Assembly: GCA_001970955.1 (NCBI GenBank)
Contig: MPUH01000360.1
Span: 1 to 61,778, forward strand
Source of the DNA: Stentor coeruleus
Taxonomy: Eukaryota > Ciliophora > Heterotrichea > Heterotrichida > Stentoridae
Direction: 5' to 3'
Length of the DNA: 61,778 nt
The first letter of the stretch is position 1. Each line of letters begins with the position of its first letter. Made by a program: the position numbers and the translations under genes. Below, in pieces: positions 20,101 to 30,339 of this stretch. The notes beneath the pieces are model-generated. The model worked only from the letters and a program-made list of their open reading frames with translations. It was not told the DNA's origin and did no database searches.

Positions 20101-22425
20101 AATCTCAGTAATAACAGCTCTTGAACAAGGTAAAGGCACTTTAATCCCTGAATGTGGTAAGCAAATAACTGGTGCTGTAGATGAATACTCATGTTTAGAT
20201 TGACTAGTCAACGATCCAATAATATCTAAAATCTCAGAAAAGCTCTCTTGATTATAAAAAACACTAGGGAACATAACTGATATACTCTCATTAGAATTAT
20301 GCAAAAGTTTCCATGAAAATGTACGTAGAGATCTATGCTGGGATAAGCATCCACGAAGCACACAAACCACATCTTTACTAGAAATATTTTTTTTTTCAAC
20401 AACATCTTCCCAGTATTCTGTAATTGAAGATGTAACTAATTCATATATAATCTGATAACAGTCTAAAGATTCAAAACTTAAGTAATCGAAAGCTGATGCT
20501 AGTTTTTGATCTTCAGGAAGAAGGGATAAAATGTTATAGATTGAAGCAGCAGTTATGAGTACTGAATAATCATAAAGGTCGAGGATTCTATATAGAGATT
20601 ACTTTTTTGAACAAAATTTCGACAAGTAGTTTTTGAGCTCAGGGAGAAAAACTTTTTGATATTGATTTGCTTCGAAAAGGTGTAGGAAAAGAGTTGGGAT
20701 TTCTCTATTTTCTCGATAGTCTATGCTATCTTTGTTCATTTCGTTATCTTTATGATTTTTTCTTAAAATGTTCGGGGTGATTTTTGCTATTGCACAGAGA
20801 TTTTCATTGTTATGGCTTAAGGATATGTAGTCTTTTGATTTGTATTGAAGTTGGAAATGTGTGACAATTGCCCAGAACTCATTGGGTTTTGAGATTTTTA
20901 CTGGAGATGGGCAGCTTAGAATACATTTATTGCTTATGTTTAGAAGTGATAAAGCTTTGGCTATTAGCAAATCTGAGTCTTCTTTGATGTTTCTGACCCA
21001 GTTGTTTTTCTCATGCTGCAATAGAATTTCACAGGATGCATTTAGCACTTCTGCTAGCAAAAAATTTGGAAAACGCTCAGCAAATACTATCAGTGCACTG
21101 CTGATTTCTCCTGACATTCTTTGATCTTTGTATGAGCTTTGGTACATTATCACTAAACTTTTACAGATTTCTTCTAGTTGTGGTCCTTGCTCCATCTCCT
21201 TGACAACTTTTTTAATCCAAGCAACATTTTCTTCACTAAAACTCTTGTGGCCAAGTGAAAAAATACTATCAAGATTTTTCAAAAACTCCTTTGGTACAAA
21301 TTTAATAATCATACCAATCAAATCAGCACTAACTTTTTTATCTAAATCTCTAAAGCATAACAAAATATATGGAACAAAAATTGCATTTCTAACATCAATT
21401 GGGGATATTTCAAAAAGGTCACGAATTATTCTAATAATTATGCTCACAAGTTCAGTCTCTTCAGCGCATTTCAAATGCTCATGAAGTGAGTTCAAAGCTG
21501 GAGAAATGTATTCATGATTTGACTTTAAATATGTAATTAAGTGATCCTTTGTTCCCATTAACAGTTTCGCAGTGGTTCTGGAATTTTTCAGTACATGATA
21601 TGTTTGATTGAAAAAATATGATAAATAGCTTTCAGCATAACAAGTTTTCGTAAAAATCCCTGGCAATTTTACATTTCTCAAACCTTTAGACACAATTTTA
21701 TCGTTTGCCAGACAAAGAATTATATATTCGCAACATAACAAAAAAATTGTTTCCTTAAACATTTTCTTTTGAATATACTTCTTGCATATACCTTGAGCTT
21801 TTCGGAATAAAGATGATATAAGTCCCAAGCGCTTTTTAAACAGCCTACTATGAGATTTAAGTAAACTTATAAACAAAGAAAATGCAACCAAATGGGGCTT
21901 TTCGTACTTAAGGCTAATCATTGGGCTGTTCAGATACCCTTCTGCACTTTTAATAAAAATACTCTCAGCTGTTCTATATTGCATTTCCACATGCCCTAAC
22001 CCCGCCAGAACCAAACTTGCCCTAATCATCCCATCACTTTTGAATTTTTTAATCAATTCGCTTAGGTGCTTTTCAGCACTTTTTTCCACAAATTCGTGTA
22101 TTTTATCATACACTAAATCTTTGACACTATCATTTGTGTTGTTTCTAACAATCTCTTTTAAGGTTTTGAAATAAGATTCAATGAATTGTTGAAGTAGCCT
22201 TTCCCCTGTGTCGTGTGGAAGACCTTTGATTTGAAGTGAATCCATTATATCTAGAAACGACAGGTACTCTTTAACTTTATCTGTTGAGACTTCATTTCGT
22301 AAAGCTGTGCCAACAAGAAGGTTGAGTTGAGCTTGGGTTGGGCTTAAATTTTTAGTCACTTTTAAACATGAGAGGACTTCTGCATGCCTGTATTGGAGTA
22401 AGCTGTGAAGATGAGTTAACTCCAT
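17161..22425 (-). CDS. PI4KA: Phosphatidylinositol 4-kinase type III alpha
   Basis: The enzyme phosphorylates phosphatidylinositol to PI4P, at the plasma membrane in other eukaryotes. After removing introns at 20588-20602 and 18749-18763 the protein has 1744 residues. The N-terminal two thirds is a helical solenoid with no other domain visible. The C-terminal lipid-kinase domain has DRHNGNILID (about residue 1598) and HIDFGF (about 1617), followed by SPGGNMRFERPGFKLT.EM. That insert and the ending ..YDRIQLMQQQIEY correspond to PI4KA rather than PI4KB or PI3K. It starts at the ATG at 22423-22425, preceded by TTATATATAA. It is shorter than animal PI4KA (about 2100), mainly in the solenoid. Confidence 0.88.
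18749..18763 (-). other. 15-nt intron 2 of PI4K gene
   Basis: GTAATTTATATATAG. Splicing joins ...QKTIS to SPKHIKYSKLVKFALG and removes an in-frame TAA. Confidence 0.9.
20588..20602 (-). other. 15-nt intron 1 of PI4K gene
   Basis: GTAATCTCTATATAG. Splicing joins ...KFCSKK to ILDLYDYSVLITAASIYN and opens the frame across 20370-20587. Confidence 0.9.
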
Positions 22426-24391
22426 TTATATATAATGTATGAAAAATTGGAATAAAGTTAAAATGGAAGAAGAATGGGATTTGATACAAAGATGTAGGAT
22501 TATTTTAATAATATATGGTTTTTTCAGAGATATAGGATTTTGATATCTGAATAAGACTTTAAGTTCAAGATTAGTGAGATATTTGAGTTAGCCCTTGATG
22601 GCTTTTTAGTTAAATGCAGCGTTTTTAGGTTGAGTTATGCTTTTTTATTAGATTGCTGAAGGAAGTATTTTTAATATAGAATTTTATTTAGAAAGCACTG
22701 CAGAAAAATACTAATTTTTTTTCATATTGTAATAATTATAAGGTTAAACTTATAAGATGGTATAAGATCGAATGCAAAACTAGTTCAAGAGTATTAGTGA
22801 ATTACCATAATGAATTATAAAATTCAGAAAAGTTCTTATAAGACATTATTAATTTATTGGAGGAAATTAAATCTGTTTTCGAAATCATATAAATTAGGAA
22901 ATATAAGTGTGATAGAAGAAATAATGTAAATAATTTATTAAATATATATGATATGTCAGGAATATACATGTACAATTTTTTTAAGTAATTTATGATTTAT
23001 TTCGATAGTCTGAAATTTCAATAATAAATTAGAACATGCTGAAAGATGATATTTGCTAAGATGTTTTAATGCTTTATCAATGCCATTCCATGCTCAAATA
23101 GAAGGAATGCTTAAATAGAAATTAGCGTGCACTTTTTATACGAAAAAATAATTGCCATTTTTTTCTATATTTTTAATCTTTGCAATAAGCAAAGCAATGC
23201 TCCTTTGTATCAAGGTAATTTTTACAAATGTTAAATTTTCTTCTGCATATGGAGACAGATCAAACTTTCGTATTTTGTATTCTAAGTTTGTTTATTTTAG
23301 ATGAAATATTTTGAATTAATATTTTTTGATAGACTAATTTACTTATAAACTATTATATGGTTATTTAATCGCTCTAATATTTATAAAATATAAAAATGCT
23401 ATAGTTTAGTTACATAATTATAGAATTTGTGGTAGGTTTTTAAATTTAAGATTTTTATTTATTTTTCTAAAAATTAGCTTTGCTTTCTTGAAAAATACTT
23501 AACTTTATCATATTTTATAATTTATTTAATTTCCTTTAAGTTAGAAACCTTTATTCTTAGGAAAATATTTTCCAAAATTAAGCTTATAGCATCCATTATA
23601 TTTCCGATAATGAATTTAAATTATAATTCCTCTATTTTTATATATTTTATTGTATTTATGGTAAAAAAAATATAATTCATACTCTTAATATGTAGCGCAC
23701 ACATGATTCATTCTTTTTATACTGAAAGCCAAAATCATTTGCAAATAAATTAACAGTAATAAATAAGTCATTTCTAATAATAAATTAAAATAGTCTAAAT
23801 TCTTTTACAGAGAAGCAATAAGTATTTATGTTTATTTCTACCTAGCCAATATTTTTTTCAAATCCTTCTTTTAAATTTCTGCATGTGCAAACCCTCTACC
23901 ATACTACAAAAATTTATTTTTCTAATAAATCTATAATCCAATTTATTAAGCCTACACTTTTTTATATTATCAAATACAAATTCTTTGTAATATAAAGTTT
24001 TGCAATATATTAAAACTTAGATTTTTTCTCTAATATTGAAGCATGAATTGTAGTTAGTTAATCATAATTTTTATTAACCCTTAGACATATTATTAAATGA
24101 GATACCATACTTTATCACTCATAATATTTTTATGTCTTTAATTCACCTACCCGAAAGAAAAGATATTTAAATTATATATTTCATTAGTTCCCTAATAAAT
24201 CTCTTAACTAAGCAAATCATACTGTTCATAAAATATTTTACGTTCAAACAAAATTCTTCTAATTTTGTCTCTCATATTAAAACTAAGCTTATTCTTATAA
24301 AACTTTTATTAAACACAACCAAAACTCATCAAATCTTCACTCCAACCAATCTCATAAACCAATCTTGTATCATATTAAATTAAGTAATAAT
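22426..24391. other. 1.97-kb spacer between divergent PI4K and UPF1 genes
   Basis: Very AT-rich with short homopolymer runs. I see no open frame with coding character, no RNA gene and no clear repeat. It should contain the promoters of both flanking genes. Confidence 0.5.
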
Positions 24392-26944
24392 ATGGAGCCA
24401 TGGGCAGAGGTTGAAGAAGACTCAGGTGAAGAAATCACAATCGAAGAAGAGTACAACTGGGACAATCTTCCAGAACATGCTTGCTCATATTGTGGAAACC
24501 ATAGCCCATCAACAGTAGTCAAATGTGCAACAGAAAATTGTAATCGCTGGTTTTGCAACTCTTACGGTGGCAACAAAGCAGGTTCTCATATAATTGCCCA
24601 TCTTGTTAAAGCCCGTCACAAATCTGTAATGATGCATTCTGAGACAACATTAGGCGAAACCAATATAGAATGTTATGTTTGTAGTTCAAAAACAGTCTTT
24701 TTACTTGGCTTTGTTCCATCAAAAACAGAAAACACACTGATTTTTTTATGTCGTGAGCCTTGTGCTTTGCGAAATATGATCAGCGATAAAGAGTGGGATT
24801 TAGAGGCTTGGAAGCCTTTAATTGAAGAAAAAAGATTCTTACCTTGGATTGTATCGGTACCAACAGAAGAAGAAGACCGAAAAGCTAGGAAAATTTCAAT
24901 AAAAGAAATAAGTAAGATTGAAGAGGAGATCAGGACAGGCAAAGTCCCAGTCCGAACACCAGAGGTGTCTGAAAATATAAAGCACATAAAACTTAGGTAT
25001 AACAATACAAGGGAATATAAGGAAATTTATGACAAACTTGTAAGATTGGATGCTGAGTACGACAGAGAAGTAAAGCAAAGCCAGAAGAAAAATGATATAA
25101 ACTTGAGGTGGGAAAGGACTGACAAGAGAATATTGGCAATTTTTATATTTAATAAAGACGATTCAGATGTTCGCCTTGTTATAGGTGATGAGATGAAACT
25201 AAGTTTAGAAAGTGGTAAGTGGGAAGGCATTGGGACAATAACCAGGATTAGTGATTCTGAGGAAGTTGAATTACAGATCACAACAATGAAAGGACCAATC
25301 CCGAATCAAGTCACAGACTACTCTGTAGAGTTTGTCTGGAAACCAACAACTTTTCAAAGAATGCAAAGAGGACTTCAACTACTAGCAAATAGACAAATTG
25401 ATGCTTATATCCTTAACAAAATCTTAGGAAAAAACACAGAAAACTCAATGATCAAAGTTAATTTGCCAAAAGATCTTTCAGCACCTAACCTTCCACCACT
25501 TAATCATTATCAAGTTGAAGGGGTTAAAAAAGCTTTAGCATCAAGGCTAATGCTTATACAAGGACCACCAGGTACAGGCAAAACAGTTACCTCAGCAACA
25601 ATTGTATATCATATGGTCATGCAGAAAAAAGGACAAGTACTAATATGTGCACCATCTAATATAGCTGTAGACCAATTAACTGAAAAACTTCATAAATGCG
25701 GATTGAAAGTTGTAAGAGTCTGTGCAAAATCCCGTGAAGCTGTAAGTTCAACTATAGACTTTTTAACTTTGCATCAGCAAGTTAAGGATTTAGATCTTGC
25801 TGACTTTTCTGAGCTGAAGGTGCTTATGGAGAAACGGGAAAAAATAGGGATTTTATCTAGCGAGGAAGAAGATAATTTTAAAAAGCTCAGAATCAAAGCT
25901 GAAAACTTGATTTTATCTAAAGCTGAGGTCATCAGCTGCACTTGTTCAGGATCTTTTGACCCCAGGCTTAAAGATTTTCTTTTTCGACAGGTATTAATTG
26001 ATGAAGCTACACAAGCAACAGAGCCTGAATGCTTGCTTCCAATACTTACTGGAGCTTGTCAAGTTATTTTAGTAGGCGACCACTGCCAATTAGGCCCTGT
26101 GGTCATGTGTAAAAAAGCTGCTGCAGCTGGATATAATCGTTCTTTATTTGAACGTCTAGTTCATTTAGGTAATATCCCTTATCGGCTTCATATACAATAT
26201 CGTATGCATCCATCTATAGCCGAATTTTCTAGTATAACATTTTATGAAGGATCACTGCAAAATGGCGTGTCTATAAGCCAAAGGATTTATAGAGGACTTG
26301 ACTTCCCATGGCCGGTCCCTAATAAGCCTTTACTTTTCTATAATACTATTGGACCAGAAGAACTTTCAGCTTCAGGAACTTCTTATGTTAATCGAACTGA
26401 GGCTGCTAATGTTGAAAAAATTGTCACGCAACTCATGAGATCTGGAGTTGCTGGAAGCCAATTGGGAATTATAACTCCTTATGAAGGACAAAGAGTTTTT
26501 ATTACTGCTTATTTACAAAATTTCGGTACTTTAGGACCTAGTCATTATAGGGAAATTGAGATTTCATCTGTTGATAGTTTTCAAGGAAGAGAAAAAGATT
26601 TTATTATTTTAAGCTGTGTTAGGTCTAATGATAACCTAGGCATTGGATTTTTGCAAGATAATAGAAGATTGAATGTTGCTTTGACTAGGGCTAAATTTGG
26701 ATTGATTATATGTGGAAATGCTAAGGTTTTAGCAAAACAGCCGCTCTGGAATAATTTATTAAATCATTACAATGAGAAAGGAGTCCTTGTTGAAGGGGCG
26801 TTGAATAATTTGAAGCAGTGTATGATTAAGTTGACACCACCACAGAAGTTAAATTTTACAAATGAAGCGCCTTATGTTGAAGAGTCGAATGGATTTGGAA
26901 CTTATATTTTGAGTGCTCAGCAAGAGTTTTTGGATAACCTTTAG
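24392..26944 (+). CDS. UPF1: UPF1 RNA helicase (nonsense-mediated decay)
   Basis: UPF1 is the ATP-dependent SF1 helicase central to nonsense-mediated mRNA decay. The 850-residue protein has the Cys/His-rich UPF2-binding domain at about 25-130 (CSYCGNH, CATENCNRWFCNS, CYVCSS, CREPC). The helicase core follows: Walker A GPPGTGKT at about 390, DEATQATEPE at about 536, VGDHCQLGPVV, QYRMHPSI, VDSFQGREKDF and RRLNVALTRAK. It lacks the long Ser/Gln-rich C-terminal tail of animal UPF1, ending soon after the core. The first ATG in the open frame is at 24392 (MEPWAEVEED); only a TTG lies upstream. It is intronless. Confidence 0.95.
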   Translation: MEPWAEVEEDSGEEITIEEEYNWDNLPEHACSYCGNHSPSTVVKCATENCNRWFCNSYGGNKAGSHIIAHLVKARHKSVMMHSETTLGETNIECYVCSSKTVFLLGFVPSKTENTLIFLCREPCALRNMISDKEWDLEAWKPLIEEKRFLPWIVSVPTEEEDRKARKISIKEISKIEEEIRTGKVPVRTPEVSENIKHIKLRYNNTREYKEIYDKLVRLDAEYDREVKQSQKKNDINLRWERTDKRILAIFIFNKDDSDVRLVIGDEMKLSLESGKWEGIGTITRISDSEEVELQITTMKGPIPNQVTDYSVEFVWKPTTFQRMQRGLQLLANRQIDAYILNKILGKNTENSMIKVNLPKDLSAPNLPPLNHYQVEGVKKALASRLMLIQGPPGTGKTVTSATIVYHMVMQKKGQVLICAPSNIAVDQLTEKLHKCGLKVVRVCAKSREAVSSTIDFLTLHQQVKDLDLADFSELKVLMEKREKIGILSSEEEDNFKKLRIKAENLILSKAEVISCTCSGSFDPRLKDFLFRQVLIDEATQATEPECLLPILTGACQVILVGDHCQLGPVVMCKKAAAAGYNRSLFERLVHLGNIPYRLHIQYRMHPSIAEFSSITFYEGSLQNGVSISQRIYRGLDFPWPVPNKPLLFYNTIGPEELSASGTSYVNRTEAANVEKIVTQLMRSGVAGSQLGIITPYEGQRVFITAYLQNFGTLGPSHYREIEISSVDSFQGREKDFIILSCVRSNDNLGIGFLQDNRRLNVALTRAKFGLIICGNAKVLAKQPLWNNLLNHYNEKGVLVEGALNNLKQCMIKLTPPQKLNFTNEAPYVEESNGFGTYILSAQQEFLDNL

Positions 26945-27542
26945 ATGAAATTAGAGATATAATAATTTATTGAACCTTGATGGTAGAAGTGAAAGTAATC
27001 TCAAATCTAAATAAAGATGCTCGTTATAACTAAGTTTATTATAAATGGAGTACAATTATTTCCAAACTCAGTTTTTGATGTCAAGCAAAATCTTGATAAG
27101 CATGTTCGAAGATAGAAAATCTTCATAAAGTATAATTGATAGCAATAATAACAAAATAAAAATTAATTTAAGAATTATCAGTAGATAAAAGAGCTTTAAG
27201 GCTTGAGTTTTTAATCAAGCCAAAAGAACAAAGAAGTAGAGTTAATTAATTAAGAAGGGCTTAAAACTATAAATTAGAAACAATTGAAATAGAGATGAGA
27301 CTTTGCGAATATGGAAGGAAAATAATATTTATGCAGAAGGTGGTGATTATGCATGACATAGAGAAACAAGATATGGAATAATTTGAAAATATTTATGTAA
27401 TATATGTGGAATGAATAGAATTATGAGTTTCTTGGATTAGCAAAATATTACCATCCATCAACAATATACTATATCCACCTACTCATTTTCTATAAGCAGC
27501 CTTAATTCTTAACAAAACATATTTTAATCGATATAGTATTAA
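26945..27542. other. Spacer between convergent UPF1 and coiled-coil gene
   Basis: AT-rich; slightly purine-biased on the plus strand around 27060-27370, but every frame is broken. No gene supported. Confidence 0.4.
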
Positions 27543-28763
27543 TTATATCAAAAAATCTTCTAAAGCTGCTGCCAAGCACATAGCACAGGACAGTAACTCT
27601 TTTGAATCATCGTTGTTTACTTCATTAATTTTCGAGAATTTCTGCATCAATTCCTTATCTACCATATTTATTTGAACCTTGTTCTCATATTTACGCTTTA
27701 AGCTTTTGTTCCGAGCTCGCTTATTAGCCAACTTTTTACTCATTTCAAGTATTCTTATTTTGTAGTCATTAATCTCTTTATTCAATTCACCAATTCTACC
27801 ATCTTTTTGTTTTATCTCCACATCCATATTCTTAATTAACTCTTTAGTCTGCAAATGTTCCTTTTCTAACTCCATCAAAGTCATAATAACCTCTTCATCC
27901 TGTTGTCTTTTACTAATTTTAACCTGCTTCTCAATATCTTTTTTAAACCCTTCTAAAAGAGCACTCTGCGACTGAGGGTTTCTTAGTTTCGATATTTCAT
28001 TACTCAATGTTAATATAATTTTCTATATAAACATCACATTCTGTTCTTCAATTTTTTTATCAAGCGAACAGTTTATTCGACACAAATCATTATTTTTTTT
28101 AAGCAAAATACTCAAAGCATCTGATGTATCTTCAACTCTTTTATGTGATAATTCTTCAATCTTATCCTCAAGAACTCTAACTTGTTTATCACTATGCTTC
28201 AGCATACAAGCTCGATAAGCTTCTATTTCAATTTCAAGACCTTTTAGTTTTTCTATAACTTCTTGAATACCTGGCTTGATGAATTTTATTTCAATATCAG
28301 AGTTTTGCTCATTGACCCAGTTGAGAATTTTCCTAATTTGCGGAACCTTTTCTTCAAAGTCGCTGAGTTTGCGAGAGTTTTTTTTTTCTACTCTTTTTAA
28401 GTAGCTTTCTTTTGTAAGGGCAACTGCTTGGTTTTTGAAAACATCTTTAGGATTTTGGGATTCTTTAGTGATCTTTTTTTGGAGTTGCTCCTTTTCTTTG
28501 ATTAAGACTTTATTGCGTTCATTAAGTAGGAGGTTTTGTTTTTCTGCGAATTCAAGACGAGAGGCGAGATTGCCTGAGAGTACAGGGCTAACTCTTGTGC
28601 TTTTATTAGACTTACTTGCGCATTTTGGTGACTGATCTCTTCTTGAAAAAGTGCTTATTGCACTAATAATCGGCTTTGATCCGGGCTCTAAAAAACTCAA
28701 CAAACTTTCTTGCACAGGGACTGGAGAAGCATTATAAGACCTGCTGTTTTTTGTACTTGACAT
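27543..28763 (-). CDS. Orphan coiled-coil protein
   Basis: A 401-residue protein made from two exons joined at the 15-nt intron 28023-28037. The first 65 residues are Ser/Pro-rich and probably disordered (MSSTKNSRSYNASPVPV). The rest is almost continuous heptad-like coiled coil (NLLLNERNKVLIKEKEQLQK, then LLKKNNDLCRINCSLDKKIE, then a Lys/Glu-rich C-terminal half). It ends in a short cysteine-containing hydrophobic stretch (CAMCLAAALEDFLI). No family recognised; cytoskeletal or centrosomal proteins often look like this, but that is inference. The ATG at 28761-28763 is 111 bp from the ATG of the divergent gene at 28875. Confidence 0.7.
28023..28037 (-). other. 15-nt intron with GTGA donor
   Basis: GTGATGTTTATATAG. 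Removal joins ...IEEQN to KIILTLSNEISK and removes an in-frame TAG. The donor is GTGA rather than GTAA. Confidence 0.8.
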
Positions 28764-28874
28764 TTACTTATCATACTTAATATAAATTCCCTTATATTCT
28801 TAATAGGCTAATAACTCAAACAAGTCATCCCATGACTAAATTCTTCATAAGTAATATGCGATATTTTATTAGAA

Positions 28875-29225
28875 ATGGGTTGCAAAATAACCAAACTTCC
28901 TGAAGAAATTGAAATTACTCTAGAAGATCAAAAGTCAACACTTGAAACTATGCTAAATTCATTGCGGCCTTTAGAGGATGATATAAAAGCTGCGATACAA
29001 AAAAAAAGGGAAAACAACATAAAATTGCAAGAAATACTTGCGTGGAAAGCTAAAAGCGAAAAAAAAATCGCTAAGTTGGAAGGAATATTGAAGGAAATGA
29101 AAAAAGAAGTTGGGAGTAATAGTGATGATGATATACTTATAAATATAAACTCTGTGCAATTACAGATTGAAGATCAATATGAGGAACTACAGAAGATTAT
29201 AAAAGAGCTTAAAAATCTTTCGTAA
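28875..29225 (+). CDS. Small coiled-coil protein with N-terminal MGC lipidation motif
   Basis: A 116-residue protein starting MGCKITKLPEE. Gly2 followed by Cys3 is the classic dual myristoylation/palmitoylation context, so membrane attachment is likely. The rest is a charged helical coiled coil (TLEDQKSTLETMLNSLRPLE, WKAKSEKKIAKLEGILKEM, ELQKIIKELKNLS). No catalytic or known domain is seen. The ATG at 28875 is the only sensible start because the motif depends on it. It is divergent from the coiled-coil gene at 27543-28763. Function unknown. Confidence 0.6.
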   Translation: MGCKITKLPEEIEITLEDQKSTLETMLNSLRPLEDDIKAAIQKKRENNIKLQEILAWKAKSEKKIAKLEGILKEMKKEVGSNSDDDILININSVQLQIEDQYEELQKIIKELKNLS

Positions 29226-30339
29226 ATATTTAAATTGGTATGTGATAAAAGTTGGTGATTATGTTGTATATGAAGTTTATAAAATGAGTTTAGAGAATAT
29301 TTGTTTAGGAAATCTTTTATATTAAAGATTGGATTATATGTGAGAAAATTTATTTTTTAATGAAGAATTGGTAGATATAAACTAGCTTGGAGGATTTATG
29401 CATTGATTTGGGATTCCATGAGAAGATTCAATTTTAAGCTTGTATATGACTGGCAATGCTAAAATCGAATAATCTGATTTAATACTGTTATTTAATAAAT
29501 GTAAACTCTAGGAAATTATTTATTTGCATAAAATTTTTAAGTTAAATAAAGGTGAAGAGTCTAGCTTTTGAACTCGATTATTCTAAGATACCAGTGCAAA
29601 GTTAAATTATTTTATTAATTTAGACTATTGACTATCTTTAACAATACCTTTCATTATTTTTTCTTCCTTTTAATCTATTATAGTATTTAACACTAGAGAT
29701 ATAACAATTTTTGCATAATTTAAATCTAAATTAATAAACAGTTAATTTAAGCTGATATGCAGTTATGCTGTTTCTAATAAGTTTATTTGAATTTGGAATT
29801 TTAAGTCTTGAATTAATAAACAGTTAATTTTTATCAAGNAGTTTATTTGAATTTGGAATTTTAAGTCTTGAATTAATAAACAGTTAATTTTAGCTGATAT
29901 ACAATTATGATTTTTAATCTATTTTTGAATTCATTTATAGTTTATATACATAAAGACATATTTTAATATCTTGATACTTAAAATTCAAGCGTCTCTGATT
30001 TTTACTTTGTATTTAAACTTTTTATGTTGCTTTTATAAAATAGATATTATCCTTTTGTGCACAAAACTTCTAAATACTTTAATATCTATATATATTTTCA
30101 CAAATATAAACTACTTTTCAAAATCTCAAAAAATTTCCTCAACTTTTCTGTCTTTTAAGAAAATCGTAATTAGCCTCTCATTGAAAAGTATTCTTAAAAT
30201 AATTTTTAAAAATTTAAGTCACAAAAGTATCTAAAATTGCAAGTCATCTAAACTCTTTTTATATCTCAAAAATAGAAAATTCTCCAATTAAAGAATTCCT
30301 AAGAAAATCTTTAAATAATAAAAAGTTTTATAACTTAAA
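29226..30339. other. Spacer between convergent genes, with repeat and one N
   Basis: AT-rich. It contains the duplication at 29780-29890 with an N at 29839. An 87-codon plus-strand frame at 29971-30234 is Ile/Leu/Phe-rich and has no coding character. Confidence 0.45.
29780..29890. repeat. 51-bp direct repeat around an ambiguous base
   Basis: AGTTTATTTGAATTTGG... to ...AACAGTTAATTT occurs identically at 29780-29830 and 29840-29890, with an N at 29839 in the short interval. It may be a real tandem repeat or an unmerged contig overlap. Confidence 0.8.

Noticed and set aside
29971..30234. 87-codon plus-strand frame
   Set aside because: It is Ile/Leu/Phe/Lys-rich as expected from AT-rich spacer and lies opposite the convergent 3' ends of real genes.
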